Positions 25,581 through 38,960 of a stretch of DNA of 64,000 bases are shown one piece after another. Position 1 is the first letter of the stretch, and every line of letters begins with the position of its first letter. The notes beneath the pieces are model-generated. The model did not search any database. It was given only the letters and a program-made list of their open reading frames with translations, and had not been told where the DNA came from. Location of the stretch: NCBI GenBank assembly GCA_963573385.1, contig CAUYLG010038518.1, forward strand, positions 90,608 to 154,607. The letters are read 5' to 3'. This DNA is from Cacajao melanocephalus. Lineage: Eukaryota; Chordata; Mammalia; Primates; Pitheciidae. A program made the position numbers and the translations under genes.

Positions 25581-27894
25581 ACAATGCTAATAAAATAATT
25601 TTTAAGAAAAACAAATGGGAAGAGCTAACACAGATAACGTCTTTTCCTGACCAGCTCTCCACCGTGACTCCACAGACGGGGTGGCTTTAGTGAGAAGCAG
25701 ATTTCAAGGCAGCAGGCAGTGGTGACCGTCCTGGTTGCTCGGCGCTGGCATCTGCCTTGTGGGCTGGGGGAGGGCGGCAGGGGGTCAGGGGCTTTTGCGG
25801 ATCACAGGACACCAGGAGCCTCAGGCACAAAGGCCCAGCTGCCGGGGACAACACGCCTGGAGGCTTGTTGGTGACGCTCTGGCTTCTGGCTTCTTGGGAG
25901 GCAGGTGAGAAAGGCTGACTGGCGGCTTGCCTGACCCCAACCATCACAGGGTGCCCCAGCCGTGTGGCCCCCGCTCAATGACAGAGTAGCTGCTTCCAGT
26001 CCAGATGTGGCTCGAGGACGTGTGCAGGGACCTGCACTCTCAGCAACTGCCTCCTCACAGTAAAAGAGTGGATTCCCTTATTTCATTCTCCATCTGAATC
26101 CACACTTTCTCTCTGTCCCACAATATTTGTGCCGCCTGAAAGCTTGATTGCGTGCTAAGTCTGATTTTGTGCTAGTAACCCTGGAGCGACTCTGCATGCT
26201 CAGTATAAAAATAAAAACCAGAACCCATAAAAGGCAGAATTCAGGAATGGCACATTGTCCTGCAAAGTCAGTGAGCAGGATGGCGCAAAGCAGGGAGGGT
26301 TACCTGAAGTTACGTGGCCCCTCTGAGCTTCAGTGTCCTCATCTGAGAGCTGAGGAGCAGGAATAGCCTCACCACCGTGTGTGAACACTTGCAGGGTGCT
26401 TGGAACCATGCATGGCTCCCTGTGGTCTGCTGAGTCTCAGAAAAAGATTGGAGAGAAATCATTACTGTTCAGAAAAATCTTCACTCAGCACATTGCAGCA
26501 TGCTGGGGATGTGACCGTGACCATGCATGCACATGACCGGTGCTCAGGAAACTGGGGAAAGAAACTGAAAGAAACTTAAAAAAAATAGCATGTTCTCAGG
26601 GCACACGATCACACACACCCGAAGTCAGTTGACTCCTGTGTGGCTTCCCAAGGTTGGAAGGTGCTAGTCGAGTCGATTTGGCGAAGTGTCATTCCACACA
26701 GGGGTCCTGTGGGCAGCAACGTCTTGGGGAGGCACTGAGGAAGGTCAGCTGTAGTTTGCTCCTGGGTTTCACCTCTGAGTCTGCGTCAGAGCCGCAGAAG
26801 TCAGAGTCCTCGCCGCAGGTGTCAAGTGCCGTGGAAGTCCTGCATGTGCACAGGCAGTCTCCATCTAGGGTGGGGCCTCATGACATCTTGGGACACAGGG
26901 CCTTGGAGGCAGAGGGAGGGGCCACGGACACCCCTAGAGAGAGCACAGAGTCCTTGGCAGACAGCCCTCTCAGGCTCTGGGGAGACACCTGAGCTTGCCT
27001 CTTTCAGACGGGCATCTTTCCCAAGGCCCAAGTGACTCGCAAATCCACCTTCATCTGCCATAGCACGTGAAAGTCCTCAAAAACCACAGGGCATCTGAAG
27101 GTACGATTTCCAGATAACTTAGCAAAAGGGATAGGTTTTGGAGTAGGAATTTAGCTCTGATTTTTTTTAATTCATTTTTTTTTAAATGAGAAAGCACATA
27201 CTGTGCTGTCTGTTAGTCTTGGAGCTGGAGGCCAATGACACTCTAGTGTCCTCATTGTCCCTCCCCTAAAGCAAAAGCTAAGTGTGCCCTTGGCAGGCAC
27301 AGGCAGTAGCAGGGCCTGCAGGCTGCCCCTTTCTTGGTGGTGCAGTGATTCTAGCCAGATCGAGGCATATGCTTGGCCCACGGTGAGGGGCTGGCAGGGC
27401 TCTGGGAGAGGGTCTGTGTGGCACATGCTAAGTGGTGGATTGTTCTCAGAGTGGAGCGTGTTTTTCTTCTCCAGCACTGCCTCTCTGTAGAGGCACGCCT
27501 GGCCGGCAGCAGGAGCTCCAGCTGTCTTTGTCATCACCTCCCTGGACTATGTGAGAAGTTCAACTGTCTTATGCTTCTTTACCTTCTAGTTGGGGTTGGG
27601 GCCAGTAACTGCTGCATACTGCGGGTGGCAGTTTCCAGACCCGCCCATACATTCTTCAGCACCTTTACCCCTGAAGGGTGAGAGGTCAACCTCCTCCCCT
27701 GGGACCCAGGCTTATCTTCAGGACTGGCAGATCCACAGCGCCCAGCAGAAGGGATGGTGCCTGACTCCTGAGAATGAGCCCTCAAAGGCACTGCAGCTTC
27801 TACGCTGAGTGCTGCTGGAAGGTGCTCACTGGAGCCCTGAGCATTAATAACACACAACAACTCTTGCCACCTGTGGCTGCCATATTGCCAGGAA
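25581..27894. other. Unique DNA with a MIR remnant
   Basis: Only 26295-26410 is assignable: 'cctctgagcttcagtgtcct' and 'catctgag', then 'gtgtgtgaacacttgcaggg' and 'tgcttggaacc', a MIR in sense orientation. ORFs at 27172-27681 overlap on both strands without domains. Confidence 0.5.
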
Positions 27895-28142
27895 GCACAA
27901 AACAGCCCATGGGGAGAGAGCACATAGGAAGGATGGAGGCCACACGACGGGAAGCCTGACCACCCCTTGAGAGCTCCAGCTACTGCCTGACTACAGGAGC
28001 TACTGCCTGACTACGCTGCAGAAAGCCCTAAGCCAGAGCCACCCAGCTGAGCCTTCCTGAAACCAGGAGTGAGCATAAAATAATTGTGGTTGTTTTAAGA
28101 CACTCAGTTTGGATGATTTGCTGCACAGCAAAAGGTAATGGG
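27895..28142 (+). mobile_element. LTR remnant (MLT1-like 3' part)
   Basis: The block 'gagccacccagctgagcctt', then 'aataattgtggttgttttaa', 'gacactcagtttggatgatt' and 'tgctgcacagcaaaaggtaa' follows the 3' end of a common MaLR/MLT-type LTR. Inside it a 16-bp unit gctactgcctgactac is tandemly duplicated near 27979-28015. Family assignment is tentative. Confidence 0.5.
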
Positions 28143-31100
28143 AATGTCTGATGCTCCCTACTGTTACCCTTCTCGCTCTAGACTGAGAAACCACGTGTTT
28201 CCCTGGACAGCCCATGGATTCTTAGAGAGGTAGCCCAAGGGTTCTTCTCTTGCTATTTCCAGCTCTCGGCCCTCAGCAAGGCTGCTTCAGAAGACCAGGC
28301 ACAAATGCCGAGCCCTATGCTTGCTTACTTACAAGTGCCTCTGCTAATTTACTTTTAATTCCTCCCTTTCTTTCAAAGGGCTTGTAGGTGCCTTGGCATG
28401 CTCCACAAGAAGTTAAAATGAAATCAAGAACATTGGCAGATGTTAGTAGAAAAGTGGGGAAGAGAAACGAATACATCAGAAATCTAAGATAAAGTGGATG
28501 CTGGCATGGAGTTAGTATTTAACTCTCATTTCTTGACAGCTAGGGTGTTTTTTTTTTTAAGTTCCAGTTCTTAATTTTAAAAAAGAGAAAAAGAAAGAAC
28601 AGGTAGATTAGTTCTTCAAGAGAGGCAAGTTATTTTCCTGGCATTTTTATCCAGAAAAATAAAGTATTTGAATATACAGCATAGGAAATAGCATTGCATT
28701 TAATGTTTCCAACAGCATGTGTTTTTTGAGAAATAAAAGTCTCTTTCACATGGTGATTTTTAGAGTCATTGCATAATAAAGTCCTTGGGCAAAATGTTTT
28801 GTCCTCCTCTGGGCACAGCCAACATGTTGGCAGCTGGACAGAGCTCAGGGGCCCCAGGAGACAGAATCTGCCTTGGCGGGCAGGTCCCTTGTGGACATCG
28901 GCAGCCCTTGCTGTGCTTTTAGCAGGAACACGGTGATGTCCTGCCAGTGCCAGGGGCAGATTTTCTGGGCTGTTGATTGAGGCCAGATCCACATGCTCCT
29001 GAGCTTTCCAGACAAAGCAAATGCTGACATTCTGTTCCACAAGTCCTGTTGAGAACTCTGGCTCCAGGAGAGAGCCAGGGGGCCGTGAGGGCCAGTCAGC
29101 GCCTGCTTCTCCTTTAAAAGGTTTGCTGGGCTGGAATATCTGGACAGCACTCCGTGAACTTCTCTGGAGCATGAGACACTCTGAATAGGCATGGGTGGAA
29201 CCTTGGATCCGCGCTGTGTGAATTAAGCTGCAGGCTGGGGGTTCTCCCTGGAGACAGCTTGGGCTGCTGTTCTGCAATAGGAATTGGCCAGGCCTCCCTC
29301 TGCAGGCACCGAGTAATGGCTTTGTGTTCTCATTGGTCACGGCTAACATGTGCTCCTGCCACACAAAACACAGGCACATGCGGTATGCAGGCTTTTATGC
29401 CTTATCACCTGCACCAAAAATAAATCTTCCTTCTTGGGCCTGACGCCAGAGCACGGGAGTGGGCACAGTGTCAGCATCTGCGTGCCTCCCTTGTCATCCT
29501 TGGGATGCCAGCATGGAATTGAACTGCTCTGTTTTTGCCTGTCTTACTCCTCCGCTCCAGCCTGTACCCACAGAGAGGAATACTGCAGGGGACACAGATT
29601 TCCCCTGGACGTGGGACATCTGCAAGGGCTCTCTGTGCAGGAGGACTGTGTCCTGTTCTTTGGGAGAGCTGGGGGTCTGGTGGGCATAGATGCTCCACCT
29701 CTGGCTTCCAGCATCCTCACAGCAGCTGTGCCCATTTGGGCAAAAAATTGGACCTGGGTCAGGGACCGTGTGCTTTGGGAGGTTCTCCAGTTCCTTGGCC
29801 CTGCATAAACCTGGACAACTTGGACAAACTCTGGGGGAAGGGTGGGGAGAGGCCCAGGAACTACCCAGGTGGAAATTCCCACCCACGTGGTGTGGGGGAT
29901 CCAGCTCTTGATATGTAGGGAAATGAAGAATGTGCAGATGCCGGCCACAAAAGCTTTATTATTTTCTGACAGGACAATAAAAATGCTCCTTCCTCTTACC
30001 ATCTAGCTCTATGCACTTCGGTGAAATCACATTTAGCTGGCTGCTGACTCAGCTTCTTGCAGGAGGTCTAGACAGATGTTCCAACACTACCTGGTCACTC
30101 CTGCCTGGAGCTGCAGCCTCCCTGCTGGTTCCCACCCCTAGGGCGCCGACCTGCTCTTCCTGCCCTGCCACCTGTGGGGCTCCAGGCTCAGCCCTCATCC
30201 TCAGGGAGCATCAAGGTCAGAGTGAGCAATGCTCTCACGTGATTCTGAACAACACGCCAGGGAGGCCTGCGGAAAACATGCCCAGGCAGCTCCCAAGAGC
30301 AGTTCTGCCAAATTCTACCATCCCCATTCTCCTGTTGGTGACTATATACCTTCTCCTTTATAAGAGAATCATTCAGTTTCCTTATGCCTGAGTTTCCCAC
30401 TTGGTAAGTGAGATATCAGATGTAGGATGCCTAGAAGCCCCTCTACAAGGGACACTTACAACTATGATACTGATGATGTGCGGCTTCCTAGAAGTTTTGG
30501 TGGACCCTGATATGCACCCAGGCTCCCTTCCAGGAAGGCCTTCCTGCCCTGCTACAGAGATGTGGTCAGCAGAAAGCCCCCAGCTGACCTCCCTCCAGGA
30601 TTGGGGTCACCTCAGCTTCCTGAGCCACTGCACCCATCCCAGGTAGCCACCTCCAGCACTGGGGTACAGTCTAGGAGGCAGTCACACAGGGCCAGCAGCT
30701 GCCTAACAGCGGCAAGTCTTCAGTGGCATCCCAGACCTAGAGTCTTCTAGGGGCAAGCCCAGGCTGGCAGGGAGCCTGTATCTTGCTGCCATGTACCCTG
30801 CCGTGCGCTATGGATCCTAGGGTGCTCCTTCATCAAACCCCGCATGCCAGCTCTGTGGGAGTCTGCCGGGATGGGCACAGATGCTAAACCAAGAGTTCAC
30901 TTCCAGCTCCCTCTTTCCATAGGTGAGGCGCAGCATGGCTCACCTGCAGCCCAGCCCCAGTCTCTCTCTGCATATTCACCGAGACAGCGAACAGGAAGCC
31001 TAAGTACCAGTGCTTCCGACAGAAGCCAGGGAGGCCTGCGGAAAACTGTATTTCCTTGTGGGTTATACCATGAGAACACTGGTGCAGAATCCAGGCCCCT

Positions 31101-31423
31101 CCCCTCTGCAGGGCATTTTGTTTCTTGGCTTCAGCGTCAGAGGACAGAACGACATTAGCCCCTGTTCAGTATTTCCTTCTAGCTCTCAAGGGAGGCTGCA
31201 GGGTTCTACCTGCCCATCCTGTATGTCTGTAATTTTTGCTTCTGGTTTATTACTTATCCACATGCACAACGTGACACATGCCTGCTGAGTGGCCAGGCTG
31301 GCTACAGCCTGGAACCTGTCAGGAGGGGCTCAGAGCCACTTGTGTCCTGGGAGCACAGGACTAGGAATCAGATGGGCTTAGTCTCCCCTCTGACTTTTAT
31401 CAGAGCCACATGACCTAGAGGGC
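28143..31423. other. Unique DNA; one long unassigned - strand ORF
   Basis: The longest open frame outside MFHAS1 and the simple repeats is here: 249 codons on the - strand from 29379 to 28630. It has no signal peptide, transmembrane segment, repeat or domain I recognise, and its composition (Ser, Pro, Leu, Gln rich) is what non-coding DNA of this GC content gives. Other frames at 29350-30002 lie on both strands and are chance. Two AATAAA-type hexamers occur on the - strand within the ORF, so they say little. Confidence 0.35.
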
Positions 31424-31799
31424 TGTCTTAGTCCATTTCCCATTGCTTGTAACAGAATACCTGAAACTGGGTAATGTATAAAGAAAGGGAATTTCTTACA
31501 GTTCTGGAGGCTGGGAAGTCCAAGGTTAAGGGAATGCCTCTGGGGAGGGCCTGCTTGCTGGTGGGGACTGGCTAGCATGCTCAGCAAGGCATCACATGGT
31601 AAGGGGGCTGATTATGCTTTCCTCTGCTCATAAAGCCACTGTGATAACCCTTTAATCTGTTAATCAATGAAGAGATTAATCTGCTCCTAAAGGCAAAGCC
31701 CTCATGATCCAGTCACCTCTGATAGCCCCACCTCTCAATATTGCCACACTGGAGATTTAGTTTCAACACATGATTTGGAGGGAACATTCAAACCTAACA
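31424..31799 (-). mobile_element. MaLR LTR (MLT1/MST), antisense
   Basis: Starts 'tgtcttagtccatttcccat', has 'gaaactgggtaatgtataaa', 'cagttctggaggctgggaag', 'gccctcatgatccagtcacc', 'cccacctctcaatattgcca' and ends 'ggaacattcaaacctaaca'. This is the complement of the usual MLT1/MST LTR with TG...CA ends, solitary. Confidence 0.9.
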
Positions 31800-32365
31800 A
31801 GGGTATACACATTCCCAGTCCTCACATATAAACTGGGCATGACCATCTTTCATGGCGGGAGAGCTTCAGGAATCACAGTACTGCCCCTCAAGTCCCCCTA
31901 AAAGCAGCTGCCTTTCTTAGAACTCAAGGCCGAGGGCCCGGCACTGCTCAACTAAAGCTTGGCTCTGAGGATCTGGGAGATCCTTGATGGTAAGGCTGGA
32001 AAAGAGATATCCAGAGGAAAAGAACCCAATAGGAGTGAAATTGTGATTCAGGGCCTGGAACAATTTTGAGACTATAATCAAGCCAAATGCAGAAAGAAAA
32101 AAAAGAAAACCAAGTAACTAAACACAGGGTAAAATGATAAGCACCCTGAGAGAGTTGTAGCGCAAATACAAAACAAATAAAAAGACGTTATGAAATGAAA
32201 CCATGAAGAGCCATAAGACAGGAGGAATTAGTTGGTCTTCCTGTTGGGAATGTTGTTCCTGGCCTGCAGGGTAGGAGAACGGTCCTGGAGAGGAGGAAGC
32301 TCATTCCTAGGACAGCTCCATTTGGCTCAGAATTGAACAACAGTTTATAGTTATAATAATGTGAA
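31800..32365. other. Unique DNA, no gene seen
   Basis: AT-richer towards 32040-32200, with no assignable repeat or gene. Confidence 0.4.
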
Positions 32366-32672
32366 TGTAATTCTGGCACTTTGGGAGGCCGAAGCAGGCC
32401 AATCACCTGAGGTCAGGAGTTCAAGACCAGCCTGGCCAACATGGTGAAACCCTGTCTCTATTAAAAATACAAAAAAATTAGCCAGGTGTGGTGGTGCATG
32501 CCTGTAGTTCTAGCTACTTGGGAGGCTGAGGCAGGAGAACGCTTGAACCTGGGAGGCAGAGGTTGCAGTGAGCTGAAATTGCACCACTGCACTCTAACCT
32601 GGGTGACAGAGCAAGACTCTGTCTCAGAAATGAATACATGAATAAACAAACAAACAAACAAATAAATTAATA
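32366..32672 (+). mobile_element. Alu element, 5' truncated
   Basis: It begins inside the left monomer (tgtaattctggcactttggg), continues through both arms and ends in a complex (AAAC)n/(AAAT)n tail. Confidence 0.93.
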
Positions 32673-32720
32673 AGTGAATCGTGTTCATTTGGTCTTAATA
32701 GTTAGAAATTATTTACAAAT

Positions 32721-33023
32721 AGTTGTGGTGGCTCACCCCTGTAATCCCAGAGCTTTGGGGGCCGAGGTGGGTAGATCACTTGAGGTCGGGAGTTTAAGAC
32801 CAGCCTGACCAACATGGGGAAAACCTGTCTCTACTAAAAATACAGTTAGCCTGGCATGGTGGCGCATGCCTGTAATCTCAGCTACTTAGGAGGCTGAGGC
32901 AGAAGAATTGCTTGAATCCACGAGGTAGAGGTTGCGGTGAGCCAAGATCATGCCATTTACACTCCAGCCTGGGACACAAGAGCAAAACTCTGTCTAAAAA
33001 AAAAAAAAAAAAAAAAAAAAATT
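32721..33023 (+). mobile_element. Alu element with long A-tail
   Basis: gttgtggtggctcacccctg through cctgggacacaagagcaaaa and an A27-like tail. aaattatttacaaa before it and aaattatttataaa after it form a target-site duplication. Confidence 0.95.
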
Positions 33024-33322
33024 ATTTATAAACAGAGCACATGCTGCATGTTTGTCACTAAAGTGAAGATGGTCTAAAGTAAAAGGTAGGGGAAAAAGGA
33101 ACATTTAGAAAAAGGAAAGTCAAACAAAGATGGTAGAATTGCTACTCTCATTGTTTTTTCATCTTAGAAAATAAGGTGTTAGGAATGACTCCTGAAAGCT
33201 GATAAAACAGATATTGAAAGATATTCTTAGCATTCCAAAGGTAACAGACTAACTAAAATCATAAATATAATGGCAGACATTGGGAAAAGAGGGTATATAA
33301 GTTAGAAAAATATTCACTTTTC
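33024..33322. other. Short inter-Alu DNA
   Basis: AT-rich, with no assignable content. Confidence 0.4.
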
Positions 33323-33621
<299 letters not shown>

Positions 33622-33968
33622 TGCAAAATATTCACTTTTCAACTGGAAAGTCAATTGGTATTTCTCACGGCTGATAACTTGTCAGAACAGAGGTTTCTAT
33701 CACAGGCAATCACAGACGACTGAATCCAGGAACAGCTATCAGATGTTCCCCTGAGAGATGTAAGGGGTGAGTGTAAGACCTTTGCCTTGTGTCACAAGCT
33801 CTTTTGCTGTTGTTGTTTCTTCCCCTTTGGTTATCAGTTGATCTAGTACATGGTACAAATAAAAATTTTTAGAAAGCAATATGTCTTTGTAGAAAACGTG
33901 GAAAATAGAGAAAAGTAAAATTACTGACAATTCTACTAATCGGAGATAACCAGTTGGGATTCTTATTG

Positions 33969-34060
33969 TTGGTACATTTCATATTCCATTTCTTAAATAA
34001 TTAGTGTATATATTTGGTACATTTCATATTCCATTTCTTAAATAATTACTGTGTATATAT
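33969..34060. repeat. 45-bp direct duplication
   Basis: Two head-to-tail copies, with ggtacatttcatattccatt starting at 33971 and again at 34016. They differ at a few positions at the 3' edge (ttagtg versus ttactgtg), so the duplication is local and moderately recent. Confidence 0.9.
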
Positions 34061-34068
34061 TTTTGAAA

Positions 34069-34390
<322 letters not shown>

Positions 34391-34725
34391 AACATTTTCT
34401 CTTTTAAACCATAGCGTGCTTAAATTACAAACACTAACTAATAAATTTAGATTTCTTTGAAAATGAGGTTTTAAATATTATGTATTAATATTTATGTATT
34501 ATCCTCCATCACCTTATACACCATAACATATAATAATTCCCCTAATATTGAATATTTGGGTTGTTTCCAGTATATGTTATTAAGGCAAATTCCAAGGTGA
34601 GCTTTTTTTAAACATAAATCTTCATATTTCTAAAGGTTTCCCTAGGATACATTCTTAGAGGATTATGGGGTCAATATGTATAAGCTCCATACTGCAAGCA
34701 TGCCTTCAGTAAGACTTCACTTAAT

Positions 34726-35076
34726 TTCTTTTCCTCTGAAGGCCTACTGGTCTACCCTTTGTTATTGTTTGTACCCTTTGGACCTATAGGTTATACTGAA
34801 AGTTCACATGTAATTATCAGAGATTTGATATTTAGCTGGGAGAAATTTCATTATTGTGTGGTGGTGTTAGCACACTGTAAATATTGACCTCTGTAGCTAG
34901 GTGTAAAACCACAGGATTTGTGAATTCAAACCACTAATGAGTCCTGAAAATAGCAACTGTAAGAACTGAGGATAGGGTTGACTACTGTGCTGAGAGCAGG
35001 GGGGAGTACTGCTGACTTCACGAAGACTGATGAGTCAAAGAAAGCAAAGATCAACCTCAAACTTTACCAGCTTATA
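34726..35076. other. Unique DNA, no gene seen
   Basis: Nothing is assignable before the pyrimidine tract. Confidence 0.4.
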
Positions 35077-35248
35077 TCTTCTTCCCCTCCCCTCCCCTCA
35101 CCTCTCCTCCCCTCCCCTCCCCCTCCTCCCCTTCTTTCCCCTTTGCTCTCCTTCTTTCCCCTCCCCTCCCCTCCCCTCCCCTCCTCTTTCCTTTCCTTTC
35201 CCACATCCCTCCATCCTTTCATCCTTCCATCCATCTGTCCATCCCATC
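35077..35248. repeat. Pyrimidine tract (CCCCT)n/(TTTCC)n/(ATCC)n
   Basis: About 170 bp is nearly pure C/T on the + strand: cccctcccctcccct blocks, then ctttcctttcc, then ccatccttt/ccatc units. Homopurine-homopyrimidine DNA of this length has mirror symmetry segments and can form intramolecular triplex. Frames through it encode Ser/Pro/Leu chains and are not genes. Confidence 0.93.
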
Positions 35249-35282
35249 AGGATTTTAAAAAGCTTCTTCAAAATCTACTGCA

Positions 35283-35580
35283 GGCCAGGTGTGGTAGCTC
35301 TGCCCCATCATCCCAGCACTTCGGGAGTCCGAGGTGGGAGAATCTCTTGAGCCCAGGAGTTCAAGACATGCCTGGGCAATATGGAGAAACCCTGTCTCTA
35401 CAAAAAGATACAAAAATGAGCCAGGCATAGTGGTAGGTGCTTGTGGTCCCAGCTACTTAGGAGGCTCGCTCGAGCCTGGGAGGTGGAGGTTGCAGTAATT
35501 TGAGATTTCACCCTTGTACTCTAGCCTGCATGAGAGAGCAAGACCCTGCCACAAGCAAAACAAAAACAAAAACAAAAACA
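35283..35580 (+). mobile_element. Alu element
   Basis: ggccaggtgtggtagctctg through aatatggagaaaccctgtct, with a short right arm and an (AAAAC)n tail. Quite diverged, likely an old subfamily. Confidence 0.92.
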
Positions 35581-37020
35581 ATCGCTACCACAGCAATCCC
35601 TTTCAATGCCTCAAAAGATCAGAACTTGACCACAATTGCAAAAGATCAGAACTTTACCATGATTGACTCCTATGAAACTGAACCTCTATGGGACATTTTG
35701 ACTTCAAAGCAGCCATGCAACATATACTTCAAGTAATCCAAGGACACACGCAGTGTTTGTGGGGAGGCTCAGAAATACTCCCCCACTTTTGAGAAAATTA
35801 GGTATTTTTATCTAGAGTGAAGAAAGCAGAAAATAACAAACGATAAAATTCAGATACCAGAAGTTTAAGAGGACCATATAGACGAAATCCATTTTGGTGG
35901 GGGGTTGCGTTTATAGAGAATTCAAAGCCTCTAGAAGCTTCCAGACAGTGTGCAGGTCCGAATTTGAAAAAGTGCAAATAACTGAGGGGGACTTCATCTT
36001 AAACTGTGGTCTCTTTTCAAACTTTTTGTGGGTGCTCTGGTTCTGACCTCGCTCCTGTGTTGGTGACAGCTTTGCTGAGACAGAGGCTTTCTTCCTGTCT
36101 CGAGAATGCAGCCTCCGCATCATTATCAGTTCCTCCAGGTTGTTAATTACCTTTTGGTTTTGTGATTCTGTCAACCAAATAAACATATCAAGAGAGGATG
36201 CTGCCAAGGCCTGCTTTTACAGTTGCATTATGAATCCTCTTGGACTGTCCTCTGAAGTTGGCCAGGCTCCTCAAATATTTGTAAACTCAGTACCTAATTC
36301 CACCAGGCACCTCACAAGATACACTACGAATGAGGTTATGGGGCTGGAAGCTAGGATCTTCGAGGTCACTGAAGGAATAGGTTGTCCTTATGAAAGAGCT
36401 TCATAAAAATACAAATTAATAATAACAGTAGATCATCACTTATTTAACCTCCACTTTGAGGATCATGGGCTGCATTTAGGATGAAGTGCCGAGAACGGAG
36501 TCTCAGGGAGTTTGTGACATTTTTACCTGGGGTCGAGGGACATCATGGGGGCTTTCTGAGTTGAAGAGTGAAGTGAAATTTACTACACCTACAGTTCCTT
36601 CTTGTCTCAATTGCCAGGAAGAAAGACTGAGATATAATACCTGTTGCTGGAAATGGATTTACAACATCAGGAAAAATGCAAACAGAGACAGTGGATCACT
36701 CAGCAAGGCTAGTTTACTTCCTGCTTGGAGCTTGCCCAGTCCTGTTCAGACATGCCGGAGCGAGTCAAGGTAGCTGATTAAAGACGTGCTGATTTAGAGA
36801 ATATATATACATGTGTATATGTTTATGCTAATAGAGGATAATGACCATAGAGCAAGAGATTGTAACTCCTTATAGTGTAGCCTAAGATAAAAACTTTGAA
36901 GACGAATTTTCCCATTTCTCATACCTGTCAGAGAACACTGACTGAAAAATAATTCATATTAATTCCAGCAGACCTATTTATCCATGATGCCATTTTAATC
37001 ATTAAAACATAGAAGACTTA
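35581..37020. other. Unique DNA, no gene seen
   Basis: Two copies of aaaagatcagaactt with gaccacaattgc or taccatgattg following (35616 and 35641) form a short imperfect duplication. ORFs of up to about 98 codons lack domains. Confidence 0.4.
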
Positions 37021-37329
<309 letters not shown>

Positions 37330-38814
37330 CGGAAGATGAAAATGTCTGAGTTGAAGTTTGGTAAAGTTACTGGGTCAGCTCCGTACATTAAAAAGCAAAT
37401 GCTTGAAAAGTCATCCAGGGTGTCTGCTGGGCCATCTTCAGACGAAAGTGGTGTTCTTTGGCAAGTGGCAGTCAACACAGCAGGAAACAATAGAGGAATA
37501 AAATGAATGGTGGTACAAGATGATGGCCTACAGTTAATGGAGAGGGGGCGACACTGAAAATCAATGGGGGTGAGTACATAATAAAGGTGGTTGGATTTTT
37601 TTAAATGAGAGAAAATGTAGAAACAAAAAAAAAATGTGAGGTTGAATAAGATGGAGATGATAAGTTAGAAGAAATTTGAGTGGGGACATGAAGCTGGGGC
37701 AGATGTCTCCGTGATTCAGAGTGCCGAGGTGAGTGCAAGTCCTAGAACGTGCTTTGGACATGAATGGAGAACTTAGGGATAGTGAAGACAGTGTGCAGAG
37801 AGACAGGTCGGGTAAGGAAAAGAGAGGGACCGGCAGCCACAGTGGCACACGTGCACTAAAGCAGTATTATGGCTATTGCTGTACCTCCATCTCTCCCGCT
37901 CCTTAGCCTCCAAGGGGCCAGCATGAAACTGCCCAGGACAGAGATGTGTGCTAGGCATGACGCTTACATGGTGCACCCCCAATTGGGAGACGGAAGCTGG
38001 GCTAGTAGGGACATAGGATAGCTGGGTGCACTCTGGTGTGAATTTGGGGTAGAAAACTAACCATCCGATATAGCCGTAGCAGGTACATTGGTCGCCTTTT
38101 TCTTCGTGTGCTTGGAGGTAGAGGGGCGAATGGTTTCTGAGAGTGGAGAATGCCCTTTCCATCCTTTCTCTACCATTGCGTGACAGTGCTTAGGCCGTGC
38201 TGTTTTCTTAGGCATGAAGGATGTGCCCAGGGAGGCAGCATGAGAGGGAAGGGGACTTCTGAAGGGAGGCTGGAAGGAGCCGACGCCTCCATCAGGCTGT
38301 CTACCAGGCCAAGGTATGAAAGGATCACAACGGCAGCATGCTCAGAGGACTGCCTGTCCTTGCAAGGGCACGATGCGCTGCTATGTGGAGGGAATTTGCC
38401 AAACAGCAACCTTGGATGAAGAACTGCTCAAAGCTTCTTTGGTGTCCCTGTGAGCTCACATCAGAGGAAACCTACCTACCAATGTGGAAACTGGAGGAAG
38501 AGGGAAGAAGTCAGAAAGCCCTTTATTGTGGATCATGAGGCAGTGAGAGGTGCCCTACACATACATGGGCATCAGCAGGGAACAGTCTCCTGACTTTCCT
38601 CTCAAATTGTAGCTAGAAATCCCTATGGAACAAATAAGAAAGGGCTTTCACATGGCTAAATATACAGATGGACTGATCTATACACTTAGGCAAACACATA
38701 GATCAATTGATGTGTTCATCACTGGAGGATGCACAGTTGGGCACATGCATACCTACAGCCTAGTGGGGCATACATTTTTGAAAACACACTTTCTGTAAAG
38801 TGATCTTGATAACA
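37330..38814. other. Unique DNA, no gene seen
   Basis: No coding or RNA feature could be supported. Confidence 0.4.
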
Positions 38815-38960
38815 TCCAGTGGTCACTGAGTGCCTACATGGCCATTATGTTGGGCACCTCACATTTAATTGGCACAATAGCCCTCTAGGTAGAAACTGTA
38901 AGTTGCCCCATGGTCTGGCTTGGGCAGTGATGCACTTAGAGGTTGAGCTCCTGCTCAGGT
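38815..38960 (-). mobile_element. MIR-type SINE, antisense
   Basis: gtcactgagtgcctacatgg, gttgggcacctcacatttaa, aatagccctctaggtagaaa and aagttgccccatggtctggc are collinear with the complement of MIR/MIR3. Heavily diverged. Confidence 0.55.
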
